Shown: positions 7,874-17,731, counted from the first letter of the stretch. The stretch: DNA of 64,000 bases from Wocania arenilitoris (GCF_021728535.1 NZ_JAKKDU010000012.1:1-64000); one strand, 5' to 3'. Numbers and translations are program-made. The notes: generated by a model not told the origin, from the letters alone.

Positions 7874-9099
7874 TGGGCTTAAAACAAAACTTACATAAAT
7901 TTAAAGAAAAGAATAAAAACAAAAAATGGATTCCTGCATTTAATGCCATTCATACATTTTTATACTTACCAAATGAGATCACACATAATGGGACTCATAT
8001 AAAAGTTGCCGATGATTTAAAACGTACCATGAATACGGTTATTATGGCAATGATTCCGTGTTTAATTTTTGGTATGTTTAATGCAGGTTATCAACATCAT
8101 TTAGCATTGGGCGATATTCAGGCGGTTGCAGGAAGTTTCTTTAGTTCAGAATTTTGGACGATGGATAATTTCTTAGTTGGATTTTGGAAAATAGTGCCAT
8201 TAATTATTGTGTCTTACGGTGTTGGTTTAGGTATCGAATTTATATTCGCTATCATAAAAGGACACGAAGTAGAAGAAGGTTACTTAGTAACAGGGATGCT
8301 TGTGCCACTTATTGTGCCTATTGATATTCCACTATGGATGCTTGCTGTAGCCGTAATCTTTGGTGTAGTAATAGGAAAAGAGGTGTTTGGAGGAACAGGA
8401 ATGAATATTCTTAACCCTGCATTAACCATAAGAGCCTTTTTATTCTTCGCTTATCCAACTTGGATGAGTGGTGATAAAGTTTGGGTACATGGTGCTGTAG
8501 AGCGCGACCAAATGATAGCTGCAGGAGAGAACCTTGATGCTGTTTCTGGTGAAACCATTTTAGGTGTTTTGGCTCAAGGTAAAGAAGTGACGCATTCTGT
8601 TTCGGAAATGTTCTTAGGTTTTATTCCAGGTTCGGTAGGTGAAACGTCAACATTATTAATACTATTAGGTGGTTTGTTCTTAATCTTTTCAAAAATAGGG
8701 AGCTGGAGAATTATGCTATCGTCTGTTTTAGGAGCTATAGCTATGGGATTAATTTTTAATGGAGTTGTAGATTCTGGATGGATTACAGAAAGCAGTAAAT
8801 TTTATGGGTTAATGAGCACACCTTTTTGGCATCACTTAATTATTGGTGGTTTTGCTTTTGGTACGGTATTTATGGCGACAGATCCTGTAACAGCTTCGCA
8901 AACCACAAAAGGAAAATGGATATACGGTTTTTTAGTAGGATTTATTTCTATAATGATTCGTGTATTCAATCCAGCATATCCAGAGGGTGTTATGTTAGCT
9001 ATTCTATTAATGAATGTGTTCGCGCCAACAATCGATCATTACGTAGTACAAGGAAATGTTAAAAGACGTTTAAAACGTGTAAAGGTTAAAACAGCTTAA
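7873..9099 (+). CDS. nqrB: Na+-NQR subunit B
   Basis: A 408-residue polytopic membrane subunit. The start overlaps the nqrA stop by one base. The motif 'AVSGETIL' places the FMN-acceptor Thr at about residue 228, where the prosthetic flavin is attached through a phosphoester bond by ApbE, encoded 5 kb downstream. 'GGTGMNILNPALTIRAFLFF' and 'FMATDPVTASQTTKGKW' are family signatures. Multiple hydrophobic segments form part of the Na+ channel, and NqrB also holds riboflavin in the family. Confidence 0.95.
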   Translation: MGLKQNLHKFKEKNKNKKWIPAFNAIHTFLYLPNEITHNGTHIKVADDLKRTMNTVIMAMIPCLIFGMFNAGYQHHLALGDIQAVAGSFFSSEFWTMDNFLVGFWKIVPLIIVSYGVGLGIEFIFAIIKGHEVEEGYLVTGMLVPLIVPIDIPLWMLAVAVIFGVVIGKEVFGGTGMNILNPALTIRAFLFFAYPTWMSGDKVWVHGAVERDQMIAAGENLDAVSGETILGVLAQGKEVTHSVSEMFLGFIPGSVGETSTLLILLGGLFLIFSKIGSWRIMLSSVLGAIAMGLIFNGVVDSGWITESSKFYGLMSTPFWHHLIIGGFAFGTVFMATDPVTASQTTKGKWIYGFLVGFISIMIRVFNPAYPEGVMLAILLMNVFAPTIDHYVVQGNVKRRLKRVKVKTA

Positions 9100-9102
9100 G
9101 TT

Positions 9103-9846
9103 ATGAGTAATAAAACAGATTCAAATATATATACAATACTATTTGCCATAGTAATGGTAATTGTAGTAGGTGGATTGTTAGCGTTTACAGCTTCAGCTTT
9201 AAGGTCAAACATTGATGAAAATAAACGACTAGAAAAGCAGCAAAATATTTTGTATGCCATGGGAGTTAATGAAAACGAAGGGAATTCAGCAGTTTTTGTT
9301 TCGACAGAAAAAGCTCCAGAGTTATTTTCGCAATACATCAAAAAACAATTAGTCATTCAAGATGGAAAGGTATCTGAAGATGATCAAGCTTATCTAATTG
9401 ATGTTAAAAAAGAACAAGCTAATGCTAAAGTGGGTAATGCAAGACGTTTACCGTTATTTGTTGGAGAAAAAGATGGTAAAACATTTTACATTGCTCCAAT
9501 TAGAGGTAAAGGGCTTTGGGATGCTATTTGGGCTTATGTAGCTATGGATGAAAATATGGTAGTAAAAGGTGCGTATTTTGATCATAAAGGAGAAACACCA
9601 GGTTTGGGAGCTAATATTAAAATGCGTTATTTTATGGATGACTTTATTGGTGAGCATTTGATGAAAAATGGTGCCTTTAAAGGAATTAATGTAGCAAAAG
9701 GAAATGCTGATCCTAAAAACGAAGATAAAACGGATAATGAGGTAGATGCCATTGCAGGTGCTACTATTACAGGTGATGGCGTTTCAGCAATGATAAAGAG
9801 CGATTTAAAACTTTACGTACCTTATTTTGAAACTTTAAAACAATAA
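9103..9846 (+). CDS. nqrC: Na+-NQR subunit C
   Basis: A 247-residue subunit with one N-terminal membrane helix (about residues 9-30, IYTILFAIVMVIVVGG) and a periplasmic FMN-binding domain. The FMN-acceptor Thr is at about residue 221 in 'AIAGATITGDGVSAM', which fits the [SA]GAT motif recognised by ApbE. It starts three bases after nqrB. 'GKGLWDAIWAYVAMD' is a further family signature. Confidence 0.95.
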   Translation: MSNKTDSNIYTILFAIVMVIVVGGLLAFTASALRSNIDENKRLEKQQNILYAMGVNENEGNSAVFVSTEKAPELFSQYIKKQLVIQDGKVSEDDQAYLIDVKKEQANAKVGNARRLPLFVGEKDGKTFYIAPIRGKGLWDAIWAYVAMDENMVVKGAYFDHKGETPGLGANIKMRYFMDDFIGEHLMKNGAFKGINVAKGNADPKNEDKTDNEVDAIAGATITGDGVSAMIKSDLKLYVPYFETLKQ

Positions 9847-9849
9847 CAA

Positions 9850-10494
9850 ATGGGACTTTTATCAAAAAAAGACACAGCATTAATAACAGATCCACTAACA
9901 GATAATAACCCAATTACAATTCAAGTACTAGGTATTTGTTCTGCTTTAGCTATTACGGCAGAACTTAAAGCTTCTTTAGTAATGGGGATTGCAGTATTGT
10001 TTGTATTAGGAGTAGGTAACGTCGTTATTTCTTTAATGCGAAATATTATTCCTTCAAAAATTAGAATTATAGTACAGCTTATAGTTGTGGCTTCTTTAGT
10101 AATTATTGTTGATCAAGTTTTAAAAGCATTTGCTTACGAATTAAGTAAAACGTTATCAGTGTTTGTTGGGTTGATAATTACCAATTGTATTATTATGGGG
10201 CGTTTTGAAGCTTTTGCTTTAGGAAATGGTCCTTGGCGTTCTTTTTTAGATGGCATTGGTAATGCTTTGGGGTATGCTGTAATTCTTATAATAGTTGGTT
10301 TTTTTAGAGAGCTTTTAGGGTCGGGAACACTTTTCGGTATTCCAGTACTAGGAGATTCTATTGAAAAAACAGGAGTATACGCATTTGGATATGAAAATAA
10401 CGGATTTATGTTAATGCCTCCAATGGCATTAATTGTAGTAGGTATTATTATTTGGGTACAACGTAGTAGAAATAAAGCATTAATTGAAGACTAA
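9850..10494 (+). CDS. nqrD: Na+-NQR subunit D
   Basis: A 214-residue hydrophobic subunit with about six membrane helices. 'DNNPITIQVLGICSALAITA' and 'TNCIIMGRFEAFA' are typical; the conserved Cys in the latter helps hold the intramembrane iron-sulphur site between NqrD and NqrE. It begins three bases after nqrC. Confidence 0.95.
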   Translation: MGLLSKKDTALITDPLTDNNPITIQVLGICSALAITAELKASLVMGIAVLFVLGVGNVVISLMRNIIPSKIRIIVQLIVVASLVIIVDQVLKAFAYELSKTLSVFVGLIITNCIIMGRFEAFALGNGPWRSFLDGIGNALGYAVILIIVGFFRELLGSGTLFGIPVLGDSIEKTGVYAFGYENNGFMLMPPMALIVVGIIIWVQRSRNKALIED

Positions 10495-10572
10495 AATTTA
10501 GCTGATGGTAAATGATTTTTAGTTAAAAATTTTAACCAAAAACAAATAACCAACAACAAATAACTAAAAAAT

Positions 10573-11304
10573 ATGGAACATATAGAATTATTTTTTAAAT
10601 CAATATTTATAGATAACATGGTATTTGCAGTGTTTTTAGGAATGTGCTCTTATCTTGCTGTATCTAAAAAAGTGAGTACTGCGGTTGGTTTAGGCGCTGC
10701 AGTAATATTTGTATTAGCTATTACAGTGCCTTTAAACTGGTTGCTAGATCAATACCTCTTGCAGCCTGGTGCGTTAGCATGGTTAGACCCAAAATACGGT
10801 GTTAATGGTAGTGAAACAATGGATTTAAGTTTTTTATCATTTATCATGTTTATTGCAACGATTGCAACTATGGTACAATTGGTAGAAATAGTAGTGGAGA
10901 AATTTTCACCTTCATTATATAATTCACTAGGTATTTTCTTGCCATTAATCGCTGTAAACTGTGCGATTTTAGGAGGTTCATTATTTATGCAATCTCGTGA
11001 AATCCCAACTTTTGGTCTAGCATTAAATTATGGTGTTTCTTCAGGAATAGGGTGGTTTTTAGCGATATTAGCTATTGCAGCTATTCGTGAAAAAATTAGA
11101 TATTCAAATGTGCCACCAGCGTTAAGAGGTTTAGGCATTACATTTATTATTACTGGATTAATGGGGATAGGTTTCTTAAGTTTTGGAGGCATGCTAACAG
11201 GAGGAGAAGAAGAATATGAAGTAGAAAAAACAGCTAAGATAATAGATACAGCAAAAGAAACTAAAGAAAATGAGTTAGCTAACAACATAAAAGTAAATGA
11301 GTAA
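10573..11304 (+). CDS. nqrE: Na+-NQR subunit E
   Basis: A 243-residue membrane subunit, paralogous to NqrD in inverted topology, with about six helices. '[16 protein letters not shown]' and '[13 protein letters not shown]' carry the Cys residues of the intramembrane iron site. It is separated from nqrD by 78 bases, the longest gap in the operon, which could hold an mRNA processing or ribosome entry site. The C-terminal ~30 residues are charged and cytoplasmic. Its end overlaps the nqrF start by 8 bases. Confidence 0.95.
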   Translation: MEHIELFFKSIFIDNMVFAVFLGMCSYLAVSKKVSTAVGLGAAVIFVLAITVPLNWLLDQYLLQPGALAWLDPKYGVNGSETMDLSFLSFIMFIATIATMVQLVEIVVEKFSPSLYNSLGIFLPLIAVNCAILGGSLFMQSREIPTFGLALNYGVSSGIGWFLAILAIAAIREKIRYSNVPPALRGLGITFIITGLMGIGFLSFGGMLTGGEEEYEVEKTAKIIDTAKETKENELANNIKVNE

Positions 11305-12613
11305 TATGATTTTGGCAGCAGGTACATTAGGAACAATAATAGCAACAGTAACAGCTTTTTTAATTATTACGTTGTTATTAGTAGCATTACTATTAGTTGT
11401 AAAGCAAAAATTATCACCATCTGGTCCAGTAAAAATCATCATTAATGGTGAACGGGAAATTGAAGTAGCTTCAGGAGATAGTTTATTATCCACATTAGGT
11501 GCACAAAAAATATTTTTGCCATCAGCCTGTGGTGGTGGTGGAACGTGTATTCAATGCGAATGCCATGTTTTAGAAGGAGGAGGAGAAGCTTTACCAACTG
11601 AAACACCTCATTTTACTCGTAAAGAGTTAAAAGAAGGCGCACGTTTATCTTGTCAGGTTAAAGTAAAGCAAGACATGAATATTACCATTCCAGAGGAAGT
11701 GTTTGGTATTAAAAAATGGGAAGCAACCGTTGTGCGTAATTATAATGTGGCATCATTCATTAAGGAGTTTGTTGTAGAGATTCCTGAAGATATGGGCTAT
11801 AAAGCAGGAGGTTATATCCAAATTGAAATTCCTGAGTGCGAAATTAAATATTCAGATATTGATATTACGGCACATCCAGAAGAGCATGATACGCCAGATA
11901 AATTTCAAGCAGAATGGGATAAATTTGGACTTTGGCCTTTAGTTATGAAAAATACCGAAACTGTTGAAAGAGCTTATTCTATGGCTTCTTTTCCAGCTGA
12001 AGGAAGAGAAATTATGTTAAATGTACGTATTGCTACACCACCATGGGATAGAAATAAAAACGGATGGATGGATGTAAACCCAGGTATAGCATCGTCTTAT
12101 ATATTTGCGCAAAAACCAGGAGATAAAGTAACTATTTCTGGGCCTTATGGAGAGTTCTTTATCAATGAGTCCGAAAGCGAAATGCTTTATGTTGGTGGTG
12201 GAGCAGGTATGGCACCAATGCGCTCGCACTTATATCATTTATTTAAAACCCTAAAAACGGGTAGAAAAGTAACATATTGGTATGGTGGACGTTCTAAACG
12301 CGAGTTATTTTACCTTGAGCATTTCTATGAGTTGGAACGTGAGTTCCCTAACTTTAAATTCTATTTAGCGCTTTCTGAACCTTTACCAGAAGATAACTGG
12401 AAAGTAAAAGAAAATATTGATGCTGAAGGCGATGGTTTTGTTGGGTTTATTCACAATTGTGTGATTGATAATTATTTAAATCATCATGAGTCGCCAGAAG
12501 ATATAGAATTGTATTTCTGTGGACCGCCATTAATGAATAAAGCAGTTCAAAAAATGGGAGAAGATTTTGGTATCCCAGACGAGCATATCAGATTTGATGA
12601 TTTTGGAGGTTAA
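11297..12613 (+). CDS. nqrF: Na+-NQR subunit F (NADH dehydrogenase)
   Basis: A 438-residue entry subunit for electrons from NADH. In order: an N-terminal membrane helix (about residues 9-34), a [2Fe-2S] ferredoxin domain with ligands C78, C84, C87 and C119 ('[16 protein letters not shown]' and 'RLSCQV'), an FAD domain ('RAYSMASFP'), and an NADH domain ('[17 protein letters not shown]', '[12 protein letters not shown]'). The final 'DDFGG' is the usual C-terminus. The start overlaps the end of nqrE. Confidence 0.96.
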   Translation: MSNMILAAGTLGTIIATVTAFLIITLLLVALLLVVKQKLSPSGPVKIIINGEREIEVASGDSLLSTLGAQKIFLPSACGGGGTCIQCECHVLEGGGEALPTETPHFTRKELKEGARLSCQVKVKQDMNITIPEEVFGIKKWEATVVRNYNVASFIKEFVVEIPEDMGYKAGGYIQIEIPECEIKYSDIDITAHPEEHDTPDKFQAEWDKFGLWPLVMKNTETVERAYSMASFPAEGREIMLNVRIATPPWDRNKNGWMDVNPGIASSYIFAQKPGDKVTISGPYGEFFINESESEMLYVGGGAGMAPMRSHLYHLFKTLKTGRKVTYWYGGRSKRELFYLEHFYELEREFPNFKFYLALSEPLPEDNWKVKENIDAEGDGFVGFIHNCVIDNYLNHHESPEDIELYFCGPPLMNKAVQKMGEDFGIPDEHIRFDDFGG

Positions 12614-12634
12614 GCTTTAAAACTTTATAAAACT

Positions 12635-12665
12635 AAAACCCAATGCGAAAGTGTTGGGTTTTTTG
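12635..12665 (+). terminator. Rho-independent terminator after nqrF
   Basis: AAAACCCAA at 12635-12643 and TTGGGTTTT at 12654-12662 form a 9-bp stem followed by a run of T. It begins 22 bases after the nqrF stop and closes the operon or reduces read-through into the small gene downstream. Confidence 0.8.
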
Positions 12666-12680
12666 TATTATTTTTACATT

Positions 12681-13058
12681 ATGAGTAAACCACTTACAGA
12701 ACAAGAATTACACAATTTAGCTATGAACCATGTTGGAAAAGATTTAGAACAACGTGGTTTTGAGTTTATAGCTGTTAATAGTAAACTAAAAAAACATCCG
12801 CAATTTGTGTGTATCGATAAAAATAAGCAATATTATTTTGTAATTGTTCGCGTCGTTATTTTACCAGATAATCCTAATAATTATGATGTAGTTTGGATGG
12901 AATCATTTAAAAAGCATGCCAGAGAAAAAGATGCCAAAGTATTATACGCAGGTGTTGGATTAGGAAATCCAGATGATAAAAAATCTCCTATTCATTTAAA
13001 CCAAGAGTATTTATTGGAGTATAATGGTATACAGGTTTTAGAAACAAATTTGAATTAA
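12681..13058 (+). CDS. Small conserved protein of unknown function in the nqr-apbE interval
   Basis: A soluble protein of about 125 residues. The start is set at 12681 (MSKPLTEQELHNLAMNHVGK), since the in-frame ATG at 12651 lies inside the nqrF terminator. Around residue 40 it has 'HPQFVCIDKNKQYYFVIVRV', whose acidic-strand-strand pattern is reminiscent of restriction-endonuclease-like folds, but no full PD-(D/E)XK site is visible. Its place between nqrF and apbE suggests a link to Na+-NQR assembly or use. I do not recognise a function. Confidence 0.6.
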   Translation: MSKPLTEQELHNLAMNHVGKDLEQRGFEFIAVNSKLKKHPQFVCIDKNKQYYFVIVRVVILPDNPNNYDVVWMESFKKHAREKDAKVLYAGVGLGNPDDKKSPIHLNQEYLLEYNGIQVLETNLN

Positions 13059-13062
13059 AACG

Positions 13063-13092
13063 TTATTCCGAGCATAGCGCGGGAATCTTTAT
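13063..13092. repeat. REP-like dispersed repeat, lone copy
   Basis: GTTATTCCGAGCATAGCG followed by GGGAATCT matches the same repeat type as the copies at 4180-4213 and 4544-4576, here sitting in the 50-base gap before apbE. It may fold into a short hairpin around AGCATAGCGCGG, and lies where it would affect the leader of apbE. Confidence 0.5.
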
Positions 13093-13108
13093 AAAAGGAA
13101 TTTAAAAG

Positions 13109-14092
13109 ATGAAAAAAAGAATATTATTTGTTCTAACTGTTTTACTTATAGTTTCATGTAAAAAAGAAAAAGAAGTAAATACAAATACAATACTTGAAGG
13201 AGTTGTTTTTGGTACTGATTATAAGGTTGTTTATAATTCAGAAATTAATTACCAAAAACAATTCGATAGCTTGTTTTATATTATTAATAAATCGATGTCT
13301 ACATATCAGGTTAACTCAGATATTTCTAAATTAAATAGAAATGAAAGTGTTGAGGTTGATGAACATTTTATAAAAGTTTTAAACAATTCAAAAGAAATTT
13401 ATAAAGCAACTAAAGGTGCTTTCGATCCTACAATTGGAGCAGTTGTTAATGCTTGGGATTTTGGTTCCGAAGGAAAAATTATAAATCTTGATAGCCTTAA
13501 AATTGATAGTTTAATGGTTTCAGTAGGTTTAGATAAAGTAAAACTGATAAATAGACAGATTGTTAAGCCTAAAGAAACTTTTATAGATTTTAACGCCATA
13601 GCAAAAGGTTATGCTGTTGATGTGGTTTCAGAATTTTTAGAAAACCAAAATGCAAAAAACTATTTAGTCTATATTGGAGGCGAAATAAGAACTAGCGGCA
13701 TTAATATTGAAAAAAAACTACCATGGCGAGTTGGTGTGGAAAACCCGAATTTTAATGGTACACAATCAATAAATAGAGCTCTAAGTTTAAAAGATAAAGC
13801 TATGGCAACATCTGGGACTTACAGAAAGTTTAAAGTTGATGAAAACGGAAATCGTTATGCACATATAATCGATACTCAAACAGGCTATCCTAGTAAAACC
13901 AACTTGTTAAGTATTTCAGTAATTGCAGATGATTGTATGACCGCCGACGCCTATGCTACTGCTTTTAAGGCTATGGGTATTGAAAAGGTAAAAGCCTTTT
14001 TAAAAGAACACCCTGAGCTTAAAGTGTTTTTAATTTTTGAAAATGAAAACCAAGAGTTTGAAACTTTAGCTTTAAATGATTTTCCTGAGTAA
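13109..14092 (+). CDS. apbE: FAD:protein FMN transferase (flavin transferase)
   Basis: The enzyme moves FMN from FAD onto Thr residues of target proteins outside the cytoplasmic membrane. The 327-residue protein is a lipoprotein: the signal peptide ends in 'LLIVSCKKE' with lipid-attachment Cys at residue 17. Family motifs are 'FDPTIGAVVNAWDFG' near residue 108, 'IDFNAIAKGYAVDVV' near 160, 'MATSGTYRKF' near 233, 'IIDTQTGYPSK' near 252 and 'CMTADAYATAFKAMG' near 273. Its targets here are almost certainly T228 of NqrB and T221 of NqrC, encoded in the adjacent operon. Confidence 0.94.
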   Translation: MKKRILFVLTVLLIVSCKKEKEVNTNTILEGVVFGTDYKVVYNSEINYQKQFDSLFYIINKSMSTYQVNSDISKLNRNESVEVDEHFIKVLNNSKEIYKATKGAFDPTIGAVVNAWDFGSEGKIINLDSLKIDSLMVSVGLDKVKLINRQIVKPKETFIDFNAIAKGYAVDVVSEFLENQNAKNYLVYIGGEIRTSGINIEKKLPWRVGVENPNFNGTQSINRALSLKDKAMATSGTYRKFKVDENGNRYAHIIDTQTGYPSKTNLLSISVIADDCMTADAYATAFKAMGIEKVKAFLKEHPELKVFLIFENENQEFETLALNDFPE

Positions 14093-14166
14093 TTGTAATT
14101 GCTACGTCAAACTAAACTTGTTTCTGTTTCTCATAGTATTTAAAACAGTATTTTGTAATTATAAAA

Positions 14167-14931
14167 CTATTTATAACAAACCGGAATAATTTCGCCTTTA
14201 GTTAAACAATATTTTTCAATATCTGCACTTGAAAGGGTTGAGGTATAATCAATTTCTTCAACTTTAAAGCCAATACTTCGCAGTTTATCAAAATAATCCC
14301 GACCATAAACACGCACATGGTCGTATTGTCCAAATATTTTAGCACGTTCTTTTTTGTCAGTTATCGAATCGTCTTCAAAAGTCTCTGCTCTGCTTAAATC
14401 TTGAGGAATTTGAAGAATTGCCATTCCATTAGGTTTTAAAACGCGATATAATTCTTGCATAGCTTTAATGTCATCTGGGATATGCTCTAAAACATGGTTG
14501 CATAAAATAACATCGTAACTATTATCCTTAAACGGAAGATTACAAATATCTGCTTTTACATCGGCTAAGGGTGAGTTTAAATCTGTAGTGGTGTAATCCA
14601 GATTTTTCATTTTTATAAAGCGCTTATAAAATGCTTGTTCTGGTGCAAAATGAAGAATTTTTTTTTCTGATGAAAAGAAATTTGTTTCATTTTTTAAATA
14701 CAACCATAACAAACGATGGCGTTCTAAACTTAAAGTAGATGGCGACAAAACGTTATTGCGTTGATTGCTATATCCATAGGGTAAAAAACTCCTAAAAGAT
14801 TTATTATCTATTGGGTCGGTAAATTTAGTTCCTTTTAAAAAAAATACTAAAACAGGGCGAATAATATAACTTAACCTAATGAGTAAAGGTCTTGGTATTA
14901 CGTTTAATATAAGTTTGAAGAGTTTTTTCAA
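14167..14931 (-). CDS. Class I SAM-dependent methyltransferase
   Basis: A 254-residue protein with an AdoMet-binding core: motif I region 'KKILHFAPEQAFYKRF', acidic 'DLNSPLADVKADICNLPF' and motif 'DVILCNHVLEHIPDDIKAMQ' followed by 'VLKPNGMAILQIP' (Methyltransf_11 type). The first ~45 residues are basic and hydrophobic (PRPLLIRLSYIIRPVLVFFL), which may hold it to the membrane. The only in-frame start before the conserved part is a TTG at 14931; there is no upstream ATG in frame. The substrate is not predictable; similar genes act on lipids, quinones or surface sugars. Confidence 0.8.
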   Translation of the reverse strand: MKKLFKLILNVIPRPLLIRLSYIIRPVLVFFLKGTKFTDPIDNKSFRSFLPYGYSNQRNNVLSPSTLSLERHRLLWLYLKNETNFFSSEKKILHFAPEQAFYKRFIKMKNLDYTTTDLNSPLADVKADICNLPFKDNSYDVILCNHVLEHIPDDIKAMQELYRVLKPNGMAILQIPQDLSRAETFEDDSITDKKERAKIFGQYDHVRVYGRDYFDKLRSIGFKVEEIDYTSTLSSADIEKYCLTKGEIIPVCYK

Positions 14932-15048
14932 AAGCGATTATTTATAATCTTCACGATCGTGTAAAAATGTATCAATGAAAATACAATCTGTTAAAGCAAT
15001 AGCGCTATGGATTTTTCTTTGATTCTTAAGAAAATTTATAAGCTATAA

Positions 15049-15867
15049 TTATAAAACCAATTGTTTCTGTCTAAACTCATCTTCCTCATTACTTTCAATA
15101 CCTAAAGCTTCGTATATATATGCGAATGTTGAAAGTAACTCTGGTTTTCCATCAACTAGTGCTACATCGTGTTCAAAATGAGCACTTGGTTTGTTATCTA
15201 AAGTGGTAATAGTCCAGCCGTCTCTGTGTTGTTTTATTCTATGTGTTCCCATATTAATCATAGGCTCAATAGCTACTACCATACCTTCAATAAATTTTTT
15301 ACCACGACCACGTTTTCCGTAGTTTGGCATCTCAGGGTCCTCGTGCATTTTGCTACCTAAGCCATGACCAACGAGTTCTCTCACAACACCATAACCATGA
15401 TCTTCGCAATATTTCTGAATGGCGTAACCCACATCTCCAACCCGATTTCCTTTTTTAAATGCTCTAATACCAACATATAAAGATTCTTTGGTAACCTTCA
15501 GAAGCTTTTCCGTTTCTGTTGCAATCTCACCAACAGCAAATGTATAAGCATGATCCCCATAAAAACCGTTTTTTAATGCACCACAATCTATAGATATAAT
15601 ATCGCCTTCTTCGAGAGGCTTGTTAGTTGGAAAACCATGAACCACTTGGTCGTTAGGACTCATACAAAGTGTATTAGGAAAATCATATAATCCTAAAAAA
15701 CCAGGTATAGCACCATTGTCCCTAATATATGCTTCGGCTAACTTATCTAGTTGTAATGTTGTAACACCGGGCTTAACCTCCTTTGCAAGCATTCCTAATG
15801 TTCTGGAAACAATCAATGCGCTTTCTCGCATTAATTCAATTTCTTCACTTGTTTTTACGACAATCAT
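15049..15867 (-). CDS. map: Methionine aminopeptidase, type I
   Basis: This cytoplasmic metalloenzyme removes the initiator Met from nascent proteins. The 272-residue protein has the metal ligands in order: two Asp in 'SIDCGALKNGFYGDHAYTF', His in 'LVGHGLGSKMHEDP', Glu in 'VAIEPMINMG' and Glu in 'AHFEHDVAL'. There is no N-terminal zinc-finger extension. A -7 box TATCTTTG lies on the minus strand at 15884-15891, 17 bases before the ATG, so the leader is very short. Here map stands alone and is not in a ribosomal operon. Confidence 0.95.
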   Translation of the reverse strand: MIVVKTSEEIELMRESALIVSRTLGMLAKEVKPGVTTLQLDKLAEAYIRDNGAIPGFLGLYDFPNTLCMSPNDQVVHGFPTNKPLEEGDIISIDCGALKNGFYGDHAYTFAVGEIATETEKLLKVTKESLYVGIRAFKKGNRVGDVGYAIQKYCEDHGYGVVRELVGHGLGSKMHEDPEMPNYGKRGRGKKFIEGMVVAIEPMINMGTHRIKQHRDGWTITTLDNKPSAHFEHDVALVDGKPELLSTFAYIYEALGIESNEEDEFRQKQLVL

Positions 15868-15995
15868 CTTTAAAAAATATGGGCAAAGATACTTAAAAAT
15901 AAAATTCTAATAATTTGTATTTATATGCCTATATGCCTTTTGACATTTTTATGAATTCACTAATTGGTAATTTTACTAAATTAAATATCAATAAG

Positions 15996-17243
15996 ATGTA
16001 TAAAATAGTAAGCGCTGAAGAGGCAGTAAAGGTTATAAAGTCTAATAATAAAGTTTATATTCAAGCCGCCGCCGCTCCGCAATTACTGATGAAGGCTAAG
16101 ACCGAGCGTCATGAAGAATTACGTTACGTTGAGGTTTGTCATTTACATATTGAAGGCGAGACACCTTATACAAATCCGGAATTAAAAGATAGCTTTCATG
16201 TAAATTCCTTTTTATTGGTAAAAATGTGCGTCATACTCTAACACCTGGAAATGGATCTTATACGCCCGTTTTTTTAAGTGAATTACCATTGCTTTTTAAA
16301 AGAAATATATTGCCAATAGATGTCTCTTTAATACTCGTTTCTGTTCCAGATAGTCATGGATATTGTTCTTTAGGCGTTTTTCTTGAAGCCACTTTGGCTG
16401 CTATCGAAAATGCTAAAATTGTAATTGCACAAGTTAATAAACAAATGCCTAGAACTTATGGTGATGGAATTATTCATTATAAGTTCTAGGCATTTGTTTG
16501 TTGAATGTAATGAAGCTATTCTAGTATTTACTTTAGACGAACCTACTGAGGTTGAAAATAAAATCGGTGACTATGTAGCTAGTTTAATTGAGGATAAAAG
16601 TACTTTGCAAATGGGAATAGGTACAATACCTAATGCTGTTTTATCAAGGTTGATAAACTATAAAGGTTTAGGGTTGCATATCGAAATGTTTTCTGATGGC
16701 GTTTGATTTAATTTTAAAAGATGTTATAAATGGGAATTACAAAGGTGTAAATCTAGGGCATGCATTGTCAACTTTTTTGGCAGGTTCTAAGCGATTATAT
16801 GATTATGTTGATGATAATCCTTTTGTTTAAATGCAACCATCTGATTATGTGAACGATGTATCTATTATAAAAAAAAATCCTAAATGGAGGCTATTGAAGT
16901 TGATGTAACAGGACAAGTTTGTGATGATTCTATTGGCACCAAAATGTATTCTGGTGTAGGTGGGCAAATGGATTATATTCGCGGAGCATCATTAAGTGAT
17001 GATGGTAAGGCTATAATTGCTTTACCGTCAATAAAAAATAAAGGCATTAGCAGAATTGTACCTAGTTTAAAACTTGGTGCAGGTGTAGTTACTACACCTG
17101 CATATGTGCATTATGTAGTAACAGAATATGGTATTGCTAATTTGTACGAAAAAAAAATTAAACAACGTGTTAAAGCATTAGTAGATATTGCGCATCCAGA
17201 CTATAGAGCATCTATTGAAAAAACGCATTTTGATTTAATTTAA
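15996..17243 (+). pseudogene. Acetyl-CoA hydrolase/4-hydroxybutyrate CoA-transferase pseudogene
   Basis: The pieces line up with one acyl-CoA hydrolase/transferase of about 425 residues. It starts at 15996 (MYKIVSAEEAVKVIKS), then 'GKNVRHTLTPGNGSYTPVFL', 'VNKQMPRTYGDGIIHY', 'LQMGIGTIPNAVLS', 'HIEMFSDGV', 'GQVCDDSIGTKMYSGVGGQM' and a normal end at 17243. At least five lesions break it: frameshifts near 16210, 16480-16498 and 16703, an in-frame TAA near 16829, and a small deletion with frameshift near 16885. The middle lesion lies in one arm of a perfect palindrome. It was probably a CoA-transferase of organic acid metabolism; it cannot be functional now. Confidence 0.88.
16439..16499. repeat. 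Perfect 21-bp inverted repeat inside the CoA-transferase pseudogene
   Basis: Arms at 16439-16459 and 16479-16499 are exact reverse complements (core AAATGCCTAGAACTTA) with a 19-base spacer. The left arm reads the conserved codons NKQMPRTY; the right arm replaces what should be codons of the next conserved segment and shifts the frame. This fits correction of a quasi-palindrome by template switching. Confidence 0.8.
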
Positions 17244-17650
17244 AGGTTTTTAAAAAAATTAAAAAAACCTTTTTTTTGCTTAGGAATATTTGGTTTTGTG
17301 TTGGTTAGCATTTGGTATATCTCGCCCCAACCTATAAAACCACCAATATTCCTGTCGTCAATAAATAAATCGGCATGAATTTTTCTGCTTATATTTTCAC
17401 CGTATTCTTCTCCAGAAAAGCTATTATTTACAGCGTAAAAAACAATACCATTGTTTTCGCAAAAGGCTACAGCTTCATTTAGTTTTTTACCACATCGGTA
17501 AGTCCATAAAATCAATCGATGCCCTTCTTTTTGAAGTTTTCTTAAAGTTTCAAAAGCAAAAAGTTTAGGTTTACCTATTTTTGGGTAGGCGTCTTCAACT
17601 ATGGTGCCATCAAAATCTACAGCAATTATAAGCGTTTGGTCAAAATTCAT
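17240..17650 (-). CDS. HAD-like phosphatase family protein
   Basis: A 136-residue single-domain protein with HAD motif I 'IIAVDFDGTIVEDAYP' near residue 8, motif II 'RLILWTYRCGKKL' near 46, and motif IV 'ADLFIDDRNIGG' near 94. It has no cap insertion beyond a short loop. Small Bacteroidota proteins of this form (BT0820-like) have been treated as HAD phosphatases of unknown substrate. It is convergent with the CoA-transferase pseudogene, the two ends overlapping by 4 bases. The lysine-rich tail (KQKKGFFNFFKNL) is unusual but is not a known signal. Confidence 0.75.
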   Translation of the reverse strand: MNFDQTLIIAVDFDGTIVEDAYPKIGKPKLFAFETLRKLQKEGHRLILWTYRCGKKLNEAVAFCENNGIVFYAVNNSFSGEEYGENISRKIHADLFIDDRNIGGFIGWGEIYQMLTNTKPNIPKQKKGFFNFFKNL

Positions 17651-17731
17651 TTAAATTATTGACTTGAATTTAACACAAAAGTACAATATTTTAACCACTA
17701 TGAGAATTCAAAAACCTAACCTTATACAACT

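Noticed and set aside
15996-17243. Programmed frameshifting or stop read-through in the CoA-transferase
   Set aside because: Five separate lesions of different kinds, including a small deletion and a palindrome replacement, cannot all be recoded; decay is simpler.
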